39,872 bases of DNA. It comes from a bacterium. Its GTDB lineage: Bacteria; Ratteibacteria; UBA8468; B48-G9; DTJG01. The position numbers and the translations under genes are program-made. The stretch spans positions 1 through 39,872 of the forward strand of contig JAJYYV010000017.1 of NCBI GenBank assembly GCA_021800535.1. Reading direction: 5' to 3'. Below the pieces are notes generated by a model that was given only the letters and a program-made list of their open reading frames with translations, was not told the DNA's origin and searched no databases. Positions 7,421 to 14,923 of the stretch are shown here, piece after piece. Each line of letters begins with the position of its first letter. Positions within the stretch are counted from its first letter, which is position 1.

Positions 7421-7992
7421 ACTTTTTTTCACCTCCTTTTCAATGTGATTTGTTATTTATTTCACAAGCATATCTAAAAAAAAATAAACTTATTCTTTTT
7501 ATTATATAGAATTTTCTAATGTGGCATATTTCATATAATATATAAAATTAATGCAGTTTATTTTTATATTGTTATTACTATTATTATCATTTTTATAACA
7601 ATTTAACACATACAAATTTTTTGTCAAATTTATTTTTTGAGATCTAAAATTCTATATTTTCTATAGCCTGCTTTGGTAGAAAGTCATAGATGTAAATTTG
7701 TAGTTGAATGTGAAAAATGTAATTTGGAAGATTTCGCCAAAGACTGAAGTATAGAAATATACCAGGTCTGTAATGAATTTAAGATTTATTTTTTCATATT
7801 TACCAAGAAAAAATTTGACAAGAAATTTTTATAGTTTTATAATAAATTTATATAAAATATTATTAAATTGATAATAGCAATAATATTAATAATATTTATA
7901 AATTTTTTTGACTATAATTGTGAAAAAAATAACATAATGATATAATAATATTATTAAATTAAATACTAAAACAATATCTATTTGAGAAAAAG
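7421..7992. other. 572-nt divergent regulatory region between porin and apbE
   Basis: This gap has no convincing gene. It holds a clear promoter toward apbE (7815-7843). On the minus strand a TTGACA (7627-7622) followed 16 nt later by TAAATT could serve the porin, but that match is weak. The central part, 7650-7790, is less AT-rich than its flanks and has one short open stretch of 26 codons bounded by stops, with no start codon or ribosome site. I see no riboswitch, tRNA or repeat array. The last 130 nt are almost pure A/T with several short palindromes. Confidence 0.6.
7815..7843 (+). promoter_or_regulatory. Sigma70-type promoter of the apbE-tat-nuo-ahb-ccs operon
   Basis: TTGACA at 7815-7820 and TATAAT at 7838-7843 with an ideal 17-nt spacer. 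The expected transcript starts about 140 nt before apbE. The sequence from the -10 onward, TATAATAAATTTAT, is identical to that at the promoter of the peptide/radical-SAM operon (2861), and the spacers share GAAAT and ATAGTT blocks. It probably drives much or all of the 19-kb gene train that follows. Confidence 0.7.
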
Positions 7993-9009
7993 ATGAAACA
8001 AATTTTTAGAATAATTTTGGGATTATATTTTTTAATGGGATTAACTAAAATTGCTTTTTGCAGAGAGAATAAAAACAGTAACAGTATCTATCAAAAGCAG
8101 ATACGTTATATGATGTATACCTATATAGAAATATCCGCAGCCGGTCCAAATAAAAAGATTACCAATCATGCTATTAATCTTGCAATGAATAGGATGGAAA
8201 AAATAGGAAATGAAATGAACCCGACAAATTCTCACAGCCCTGTTTATAAATTTAATCATTATGGAACACCCATTACTAATCCTGATATTCTTCATGTGGT
8301 AAAAGAGGCACTACAGATTAGCAGTGAAACTAATGGAGCATTTGATATTACAGTACATCCTTTGGTTAAAATATGGGGTTTTGATACAGAACATCCGCAT
8401 GTTCCTTCTGAAAAAGATATAAAACAAGCACTTAAAGATATTGGTTGGTGGCATTTAAAGATTCATAAAGGTGTTTTAACAAAAGATAAAAAAGGAATTA
8501 AAATTGATCTGGGGGCACTTACAAAAGGTTATGCTGTTGGTCAGGCTGTAAAAGTCCTGAAAGCAAATGGGATTAAATCTGCTTTAATTAATGCAGGTGG
8601 AGATATATATGCCTTAGGAAAGGATAATAAAAAAATGTGGGTGGTTGGAATTAAATCACCACTTGGGAAAGGACTTCTCGGATATATGAAAATGGAAGAT
8701 TTATATGTTGCTTCTTCAGGTGATTATGAACATTATTTTTTTTATAAAGGTAAAAGATATTGCCATATTTTTAATCCAAAAACAGGTTGGCCGATACAGG
8801 GTGTGGCAGGAACAACAGTTATCGGTCCACATGCAGCTTTAACCGATGCATGGGGAACCGCTCTTTTTGTTATGGGACCCAAAATGGGTTTGAAAGCATT
8901 AAAGAATGTTACGGGATTACATTTAGAGGCAATTATTATAACCAGTTCCGGAGAATTATGGACTAGTTCGGGATTAAAAAAATATTTGGGAACTTCAAGA
9001 GAAAAATAA
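7993..9009 (+). CDS. apbE: FAD:protein FMN transferase
   Basis: A 338-residue ApbE family protein. It moves FMN from FAD onto a Ser/Thr of periplasmic flavoproteins, outside the cytoplasmic membrane. A hydrophobic N-terminal segment (about residues 3-22) acts as signal peptide or anchor. Visible motifs are LTKGYAVGQA (Lys178-Gly179), GGDIYALG (from G202), SSGDYEHYF, HIFNPKTGWP, and TDAWGTALFVMG, where D285 and T289 match the Mg2+ ligands. It is the first gene after the promoter. The next gene encodes a protein with a flavinylation motif, its obvious substrate, so the pair forms a periplasmic flavin electron carrier module leading the complex I operon. Confidence 0.92.
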   Translation: MKQIFRIILGLYFLMGLTKIAFCRENKNSNSIYQKQIRYMMYTYIEISAAGPNKKITNHAINLAMNRMEKIGNEMNPTNSHSPVYKFNHYGTPITNPDILHVVKEALQISSETNGAFDITVHPLVKIWGFDTEHPHVPSEKDIKQALKDIGWWHLKIHKGVLTKDKKGIKIDLGALTKGYAVGQAVKVLKANGIKSALINAGGDIYALGKDNKKMWVVGIKSPLGKGLLGYMKMEDLYVASSGDYEHYFFYKGKRYCHIFNPKTGWPIQGVAGTTVIGPHAALTDAWGTALFVMGPKMGLKALKNVTGLHLEAIIITSSGELWTSSGLKKYLGTSREK

Positions 9010-9052
9010 AACTATAAACTAAAAAAATTTGAATGATAAGGAGGAAAAATAA

Positions 9053-9652
9053 ATGGGTAGAATAATGAAAAAAATTTTGTTATTAATAGTAGTGGGAGTG
9101 GGTGTTTTATTATTAACAAGAAATGCTAATGCTTATCAAATTTTAGCTACTAAGAAACAAGCATTAAAGATTGTTCTGGGAAGTGGAGTGAAAATAACAA
9201 CTATAGTAAAAAAATTAGCTGGTGAGGAAAAACACGAGGTTGAAAGTAAATTAGGAAATAGTTTAATATATCAACCTCCTGCAGGAGGTTCTACCTGGGG
9301 TGTTGTTCCTTCTAAAACTTTTACATTTTATAAAGGAACAAAAAATGGTAAAGAAGTAGGTATTGCCCTTATAGATGTTGAACCTGGAAGATGGGGGAAG
9401 AATACATATATGATAGGACTAAATCCTGATGGTTCAGTAAAAAGAGTTGTAGTTATGAGTTATAGAGAAATATGGGGTAGACCCATAGCATCGCCGGGTT
9501 GGTTACACCAATTTGCAGGAAAAAACATTAAGAACACAATTGAAGTCGGAAAAGATATTTCTTCTGTAGGTGGTGCAACTATTTCATCCTCTTCAGCTGC
9601 ATTTGCCGTTAAAAAAGCAGTTGTGGTATATTGGGCTTTTTTTCTTAAATAA
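9053..9652 (+). CDS. Periplasmic FMN-binding protein (probable ApbE substrate)
   Basis: A 199-residue protein with a signal peptide cleaved after the NANA segment near residue 27, then a single FMN-binding domain of the RnfG/NqrC type. The C-terminal stretch DISSVGGATISSSSAAF contains the GGAT form of the (S/G)GAT flavinylation motif, with T176 as the predicted FMN acceptor. A perfect AGGAGG 8 nt upstream supports the ATG at 9053. It directly follows apbE. A role as a soluble or loosely membrane-bound periplasmic one- or two-electron carrier is likely. Its redox partners are not shown; the Rieske/cytochrome system and complex I genes nearby make quinone- or cytochrome-linked electron transfer plausible. 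Confidence 0.85.
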   Translation: MGRIMKKILLLIVVGVGVLLLTRNANAYQILATKKQALKIVLGSGVKITTIVKKLAGEEKHEVESKLGNSLIYQPPAGGSTWGVVPSKTFTFYKGTKNGKEVGIALIDVEPGRWGKNTYMIGLNPDGSVKRVVVMSYREIWGRPIASPGWLHQFAGKNIKNTIEVGKDISSVGGATISSSSAAFAVKKAVVVYWAFFLK

Positions 9653-9683
9653 AGGCTAATTGAAAATAGGGGGGGTAATTATA

Positions 9684-9893
9684 ATGTTTGATATGGATAT
9701 GCCTGAAATTTTATTTATTTTGTTTATTATTCTTATTCTTTTTGGTGCCAACCGTTTACCTGAGGTGGGAAGATCTTTGGGAAAGGCTTTAGGGGAATTT
9801 AAAAAAGGAATGAAGGAGTCTCAAAAAGAATTTGAATCTGATAAAGAAAAAGAAGAAGATGAATCTTCTGAGAAAAATAAAAAAAACAAATAA
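9684..9893 (+). CDS. tatA: Twin-arginine translocase subunit TatA
   Basis: A 69-residue TatA/E protein: one membrane helix (PEILFILFIILILFG), the FG hinge, an amphipathic helix (ANRLPEVGRSLGKALGEFKKG) and an acidic/basic charged tail. An upstream in-frame TTG at 9660 exists, but the purine-rich run of seven G before the ATG at 9684 makes that ATG the better start. It oligomerises to form the export pore for folded proteins. With tatC next door and a Rieske protein in the window, export of folded Fe-S or cofactor proteins is its expected use here. Confidence 0.9.
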   Translation: MFDMDMPEILFILFIILILFGANRLPEVGRSLGKALGEFKKGMKESQKEFESDKEKEEDESSEKNKKNK

Positions 9894-9908
9894 AATAAAT
9901 ATTTTAAA

Positions 9909-10643
9909 ATGAATAAAGAAATGTCTTTCTGGGAACATATTGCAGAATTAAGATATAGAGTTATTGTGTGTTTGATATTTATTGGTATAGGGGTTACTGT
10001 CTCTTTTCCTTTTAGTAAGGATGTTCTTAAATTACTTGAGATGCCATCCAAAGGACTTATACATAACCTTGTATTTTTTAGTCCCCAGGATGCTTTTCTT
10101 ATTTATTTAAGAATATCAATTCTTACAGGATTGATAATGGCTCTTCCTATTATTATGTTTCAAATATGGGAATTTATTTCTCCTGCTATGGAAAAAAAAA
10201 CAAAAAAATATGTTACAGGTTTTATTCTTTTCGGAACACTATTATTTTTAACAGGAATATCTTTTGTTTTTTTATTAGTCCTTCCATTTGGACTTAAATT
10301 TTTATTATTATTAGGGGGAAAACAACTTACGCCTATGATTTCCGCTAATAGTTATATTTCTTTTGTTGTTGGCTCTCTTATTGCTGGTGGAATAATATTT
10401 CAGATGCCTGTTTTGAGTTTTTTTTTAACAAAGATGGGAATGATAAACTGGCAATTTTTGACAAGCAAAATCAGATATGGTATTGTTGGTATTTTTATTA
10501 TATCTGCTATTCTGGCTCCATCACCTGATATGTTTAGTATGTTTATGATGGCAATTCCAATGTTTTTTTTATATGGCGTGAGTCTGCTTGTTTCTTTTAT
10601 TGCAAATCCAAAAAGAAAGGATGTATATGTCTATGATTCTTAA
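9909..10643 (+). CDS. tatC: Twin-arginine translocase subunit TatC
   Basis: A 244-residue six-helix membrane protein that recognises twin-arginine signal peptides. The N-terminal cytoplasmic motif FWEHIAELRYR matches the family pattern F-x-E-H-L-x-E-L-R-x-R, and the conserved ALPIIMFQIWEFISPAM region and the later LAPSPDMFS are present. Neither start candidate (9909, or the in-frame ATG at 9921) has a good ribosome-binding site. No tatB is seen, so this is the minimal TatA-TatC system. Its C-terminus overlaps the nuoA start by about 17 nt. Confidence 0.93.
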   Translation: MNKEMSFWEHIAELRYRVIVCLIFIGIGVTVSFPFSKDVLKLLEMPSKGLIHNLVFFSPQDAFLIYLRISILTGLIMALPIIMFQIWEFISPAMEKKTKKYVTGFILFGTLLFLTGISFVFLLVLPFGLKFLLLLGGKQLTPMISANSYISFVVGSLIAGGIIFQMPVLSFFLTKMGMINWQFLTSKIRYGIVGIFIISAILAPSPDMFSMFMMAIPMFFLYGVSLLVSFIANPKRKDVYVYDS

Positions 10644-11001
10644 TTATTTACCTTTATTCATTTTGGCTGTACTGGTTGGATTTTTTATTATTACATCTGT
10701 GATTTTATCAGGTTTTATCGGGCCTAAAAATCCAAATACCACAAAATCATCCCCTTATGAGTGCGGAATAATACCTGAAGATACAGCAAGAAAAAAATTC
10801 CCAATAAAATTTTATCCTGTTGCCATGTTATTTGTAGTATTTGATGTTGAACTTGTGTTTATTTATCCCTGGGCTGTGGTATTCAATAAATTAGGAGTTT
10901 CCGGATATGTAGAAATGGTTATTTTTATTCTGATTCTTCTGGTGGGTTATTTATATATTCTGAAACGTGGAGGATTTGAATGGGAGAAAAGGAATTTTTA
11001 A
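10627..11001 (+). CDS. nuoA: NADH-quinone oxidoreductase subunit A
   Basis: A three-helix membrane subunit of complex I at the junction of the arms, next to NuoH. It carries the family pattern SSPYECGI followed by [23 protein letters not shown]. The open frame reaches back to 10588, but I place the start at the ATG at 10627, 5 nt after an AAAGGA, giving 124 residues. An ATG at 10633 is also possible. It overlaps tatC at its start and nuoB by 22 nt at its end. Confidence 0.92.
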   Translation: MSMILNYLPLFILAVLVGFFIITSVILSGFIGPKNPNTTKSSPYECGIIPEDTARKKFPIKFYPVAMLFVVFDVELVFIYPWAVVFNKLGVSGYVEMVIFILILLVGYLYILKRGGFEWEKRNF

Positions 11002-11456
11002 TAAGTAATAATATTATTTTGACAAGTTTGACAAAGATGACTAACTGGGCACGTAGGTCTTCTATCTGGCCTATGACATTTGGTCTGGCATGTTGTGCCA
11101 TAGAAATGATGGCTACTTCGGCTGCTCATCATGATATAGCCCGGTTTGGTTCAGAGGTATTCAGAGGCTCACCAAGGCAGTCAGACCTGATGATAGTGGC
11201 AGGTAGGGTTTCACGCAAAATGGCACCGGTTTTACGCCAGTTATACGACCAGATGGCAGAACCAAAATGGGTGATCGCAATGGGTGCATGTGCTTCATGC
11301 GGGGGGGTTTTTAAAAATTATGCAGTAGTTCAGGGGGTTGATGAAATTGTACCTGTGGATGTTTATATTCCAGGGTGTCCTCCAAGACCCGAGATTCTTC
11401 TCCAGGGAATTATGAAACTTCAGGCAAAGATTGACAAAGAAAAACTCAGAATATGA
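10980..11456 (+). CDS. nuoB: NADH-quinone oxidoreductase subunit B (cluster N2)
   Basis: A 158-residue subunit that holds the terminal [4Fe-4S] cluster N2, the direct donor to quinone. The ligands are visible as the tandem pair C38-C39 in [11 protein letters not shown]104 in GACASCGG and C133 in PGCPPRPE. Length is typical for the short bacterial form. It overlaps nuoA by 22 nt. A 51-nt gap then precedes nuoC, the largest gap inside the nuo genes; it is A/T-rich and contains a TATAAT but no matching -35. Confidence 0.95.
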   Translation: MGEKEFLISNNIILTSLTKMTNWARRSSIWPMTFGLACCAIEMMATSAAHHDIARFGSEVFRGSPRQSDLMIVAGRVSRKMAPVLRQLYDQMAEPKWVIAMGACASCGGVFKNYAVVQGVDEIVPVDVYIPGCPPRPEILLQGIMKLQAKIDKEKLRI

Positions 11457-11507
11457 TAAAATCTTTCCTTAAGAAAAATATTTTTAGCAATATTGATATA
11501 ATATATT

Positions 11508-11993
11508 ATGAATAATTTGATAGAAAAAATTAAAGAGAAATGTTCTAATAAAATTGTTGATATACAAATATGTAAAAACAACATAATCCTTCTGATAAAA
11601 CCAGAAGATATAGTTATGGCATGCAGAATTTTACATGATGATGAGGATCTTGCATATGATTATATCTCTTGTATATCCGGTGTGGATTATTTAGGTAAAG
11701 AACCAAGGTTTATGATGGTATACCATATTTATTCAATGAAAAATAAAAACAGACTTACAATCAATGTAAATGTTCCTGAAAATTATTCTGTTCCATCTGT
11801 ATCTTCTATCTGGACAGGCGCCAATTGGTTTGAAAGAGAAATTTTTGACATGTATGGAATAAAATTTTCCGGACATCCGGATTTGAAAAGAATTTTAATG
11901 CCGGATGATTGGAAAGGATATCCCCTGCGTAAAGATTATCCCTTGGAAGGATATATTCCTGCCAAATGGACAAAACAGGATAGGCCATGGTAA
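11508..11993 (+). CDS. nuoC: NADH-quinone oxidoreductase subunit C
   Basis: A 161-residue 30-kDa-type subunit of the hydrophilic arm. The signature is WFEREIFDMYGIKFSGHP followed by RILMPDDWKGYPLRKDYPL. It is separate from NuoD, unlike the fused NuoCD of enterobacteria. The start ATG at 11508 has no clear Shine-Dalgarno sequence upstream, where the DNA is nearly all A and T. It overlaps nuoD by 7 nt. Confidence 0.94.
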   Translation: MNNLIEKIKEKCSNKIVDIQICKNNIILLIKPEDIVMACRILHDDEDLAYDYISCISGVDYLGKEPRFMMVYHIYSMKNKNRLTINVNVPENYSVPSVSSIWTGANWFEREIFDMYGIKFSGHPDLKRILMPDDWKGYPLRKDYPLEGYIPAKWTKQDRPW

Positions 11994-13171
11994 ATACAGA
12001 AATTAAAAAAGAAACAATGATATTGAATATGGGTCCCCAGCATCCAAGTACCCACGGAGTTTTGAGACTTGTCTTAGAGCTTGATGGAGAAACTGTGATA
12101 AATGCCACCCCTGTGATTGGGTATCTTCATACCGGGATGGAAAAAACTGTTGAATCAGAAAGATATATCCAGGCAATCACCATAGTGGACAGGATGGACT
12201 ATTTATCCTGTTTTTTTAATGAACTTGGATACATTTTGGCTGTTGAAGATCTTCTCAATATTGAAGTTCCGGAAAGGGTAAAGTTTATGAGAGTTATACT
12301 TTGTGAACTTCAGAGGATAGCAAGTCATCTTGTATGGCTGGGAACACATGCTTTGGAATTAGGTGCAATGAGTGTAATGCTTTATACATTCAGGGAAAGA
12401 GAACTCATACTTGAACTTTTTGAAATGTGTTCAGGATATAGAATGAATTCCAGTTATATGAGGGTAGGGGGGTTTTATTTGGATTTCCCAAAAGGTTTTA
12501 TAGACAGGGTAAAAGATTTTATTGATATATTCCCATCAAAAATAAATGAATATGAAACCCTTTTAACAAAAAATGTTATCTGGAAAGAAAGAACTGTTGG
12601 GCTTGGGATTCTTTCAGCAGAAGATGCAATTAACTTTGGGGTAAGTGGTCCAACTCTTAGAGCAAGTGGTGTTAAGTGGGATATCAGAATGGCTCATCCT
12701 TATTCCGGATATGAGTTTTTTGAATTTGAGGTTCCGGTTGGAAAACATGGAGATGTATATGACAGATATTTGGTTAGAATGGAGGAAATGAGACAGAGTA
12801 TAAGAATTATTTCACAAGCAGTTGAAAATCTTCCGGAAGGCTCTGTTAGTATTAATAATCCTGATATTATTCTTCCTTCTAAAAAAGATGCACAAATCGG
12901 AATGGAGGAAATGATACACCATTTTAAAATAGTCAGTGACGGGTTTTCTGTACCGCAAGGAAGTACATATATTGCTGTGGAATCACCAAGGGGGGAATTG
13001 GGATTTTATCTGGTAAGTGATGGTGGAAACAAGCCATACCGGTTAAAAGTCAGAACACCTTCTTTTGCCAATTTACAGGCATTGCCATTAATGCTAAAGG
13101 GAATAATGATATCTGATGTAGTGGCGGTAATTGCCAGTACAGACATAGTATTGGGGGATGTGGATAGATAA
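11987..13171 (+). CDS. nuoD: NADH-quinone oxidoreductase subunit D
   Basis: A 394-residue 49-kDa-type subunit that, with NuoB and NuoH, builds the quinone-binding cavity. Typical blocks are MGPQHPSTHGVLRLVLELDG at the N-terminus, GYLHTGMEK, RIASHLVWLGTHALELGA, and the C-terminal IVLGDVDR. The conserved HPSTHG loop that contacts the quinone head is intact. Its stop shares one base with the nuoE start (TAATG). Confidence 0.96.
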   Translation: MVNTEIKKETMILNMGPQHPSTHGVLRLVLELDGETVINATPVIGYLHTGMEKTVESERYIQAITIVDRMDYLSCFFNELGYILAVEDLLNIEVPERVKFMRVILCELQRIASHLVWLGTHALELGAMSVMLYTFRERELILELFEMCSGYRMNSSYMRVGGFYLDFPKGFIDRVKDFIDIFPSKINEYETLLTKNVIWKERTVGLGILSAEDAINFGVSGPTLRASGVKWDIRMAHPYSGYEFFEFEVPVGKHGDVYDRYLVRMEEMRQSIRIISQAVENLPEGSVSINNPDIILPSKKDAQIGMEEMIHHFKIVSDGFSVPQGSTYIAVESPRGELGFYLVSDGGNKPYRLKVRTPSFANLQALPLMLKGIMISDVVAVIASTDIVLGDVDR

Positions 13172-13644
13172 TGGAAAATATAAATATATTAGTAGAAAAA
13201 GAATTACGGGATATTCTGAAAAAATATGATTATCCACGGTCTGCAATTTTACCCATGCTTCATTTTATTCAGAAAAAATATGGGTCCATATCAAAAAAGG
13301 ATGTGGAGATAATTGCTGATCTAATTGGTATAAATCCAACAGAAATTGAATCTGTATTGTCATTTTATAGCATGTTCAACACCGGTTCTTCAGCTAAATA
13401 CATAATTTATGCATGTTCCAATATATCATGTGAATTTAAAGGTGCAGGTGAAATTATTACTTTTTTAGAGAACAGACTTCATATTAAGGTGGGACAGACT
13501 ACAGGTGACGGGAAATTTGCTCTTAGAACTGTTGAATGTCTTGCTGCATGCAGTCACTCGCCGGTGATACAGATAAACGATATCTATTATGAACATATGA
13601 CAATAGAAAAAATGGAAAAAATTATATCAGAAATGGAGAAGTAA
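13171..13644 (+). CDS. nuoE: NADH-quinone oxidoreductase subunit E ([2Fe-2S] N1a)
   Basis: A 157-residue thioredoxin-fold subunit of the NADH-oxidising module. The [2Fe-2S] ligands are C82 and C87 (ACSNISCEFKG) and C123 and C127 (ECLAACSHSP). Its presence together with nuoF and nuoG shows that this complex I is a full NADH-oxidising enzyme, not the shortened 11-subunit ferredoxin-type form. Confidence 0.94.
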   Translation: MENINILVEKELRDILKKYDYPRSAILPMLHFIQKKYGSISKKDVEIIADLIGINPTEIESVLSFYSMFNTGSSAKYIIYACSNISCEFKGAGEIITFLENRLHIKVGQTTGDGKFALRTVECLAACSHSPVIQINDIYYEHMTIEKMEKIISEMEK

Positions 13645-13657
13645 TAATATAAATATT

Positions 13658-14923
13658 ATGGATGAAAAAATAATTTTAAAATATACTGATATCCCTGAAC
13701 AGAAAAATATTGATACCTATATAAAAAATGGTGGATATAAAGCCTTGCAACGGGCTCTTTCTGAATATAAACCGGATGAAATAATTCACCTGGTGGATAA
13801 GTCAGGTTTAAGAGGAAGAGGCGGGGCAGGTTTTCCAACAGGTAAAAAATGGAGTTTTATTCCCCAAAATATTCCTTTGCCAAAATATCTTGTATGTAAT
13901 ACAGACGAGGGAGAACCTGGAACATTTAAAGACAGGGAAATCATAGAAGGTGACCCTCATTTAGTGATTGAAGGAATAGCTATATCAAGTTATGCAATTG
14001 GTGCGCATAAAGCATATATATATATAAGAGGTGAGTTTGCCAAAGGTGCAGAGATTCTTACGCGGGCAATCAATCAAGCAAAAGAAAAAGGATTTATAGG
14101 TGAAAATATTCTTGGTTTGGGGTTTGACTTTGACATTGATGTTTACAGGGGGGCAGGGGCATATATATGCGGAGAAGAAACTGCACTTCTTGATTCCATT
14201 GAAGGTAAAAGAGCCATGCCACGACTTAAACCTCCTCATCCTGTAGCCAAAGGGCTTTATTCTTCTCCCACAGTAATTAATAATGTGGAAACCCTTGCAA
14301 ATGTTCCGCGTATTATAGAAAATAGTGCTGAATGGTTTGCAGGTATAGGAACACCACATAGTACAGGGACAAAAATTTTTTGCATAAGCGGTGATGTAAA
14401 TAACCCGGGGGTTTATGAAGTTCCTATGGGAACACCTTTAAAAGAATTACTGGAAATGGCCGGGGGCATAAAAGATGGTAAAAAATTAAAAGCCTTTTTC
14501 CCTGGTGGGCCTTCAACTCCAATACTCACTAGTGCCCACTTAAATGTAGGAATGGATTTTGAATCTCTTAAAAAAATAGGGTCTATGCTTGGTTCAGGAG
14601 CAATAATAGTTCTTGATGAAGACAGGTCTATAATAAAAACAGTGGCGAGGTTGACGGAATTTTACAGGAATGAATCCTGTGGTAAATGCAGTCCATGCAG
14701 GGAAGGTACAGACTGGCTGTTAAAGGTTTATCAACGCATTATAGATAACAAGGGTAAAAAAGAAGATATAGACCTTCTTTTAAATATCTGTGAGGATATT
14801 TATGGAACTACATTTTGCCCTCTTGGAGATGCAGCCACTATGCCGGTCATAAGCAGTATAAAATATTTCAGAAAAGAATATGAGGAATATATAAATGGAA
14901 AATGTAGTAACATTAACAATTGA
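13658..14923 (+). CDS. nuoF: NADH-quinone oxidoreductase subunit F (FMN, NADH site)
   Basis: A 421-residue NADH dehydrogenase subunit. GRGGAGFPTGKKW (near residue 52) forms the NADH/FMN site, with NTDEGEPGTFKDREI and GAGAYICGEETALLDSIEG also intact. Cluster N3 ligands appear in ESCGKCSPCREGTDW and TTFCPLGDAA. It accepts hydride from NADH and passes electrons into the cluster chain. It overlaps nuoG by 29 nt. Confidence 0.96.
   Translation: MDEKIILKYTDIPEQKNIDTYIKNGGYKALQRALSEYKPDEIIHLVDKSGLRGRGGAGFPTGKKWSFIPQNIPLPKYLVCNTDEGEPGTFKDREIIEGDPHLVIEGIAISSYAIGAHKAYIYIRGEFAKGAEILTRAINQAKEKGFIGENILGLGFDFDIDVYRGAGAYICGEETALLDSIEGKRAMPRLKPPHPVAKGLYSSPTVINNVETLANVPRIIENSAEWFAGIGTPHSTGTKIFCISGDVNNPGVYEVPMGTPLKELLEMAGGIKDGKKLKAFFPGGPSTPILTSAHLNVGMDFESLKKIGSMLGSGAIIVLDEDRSIIKTVARLTEFYRNESCGKCSPCREGTDWLLKVYQRIIDNKGKKEDIDLLLNICEDIYGTTFCPLGDAATMPVISSIKYFRKEYEEYINGKCSNINN

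Noticed and set aside
7668-7747. 26-codon open stretch between porin and apbE with Cys and acidic residues
   Set aside because: Bounded by stops with no start codon or ribosome site. Too short to call a gene or a pseudogene remnant.
11457-11507. Internal promoter before nuoC (TATAAT at 11497)
   Set aside because: No -35 at suitable distance; the TATAAT is expected by chance in such AT-rich sequence.
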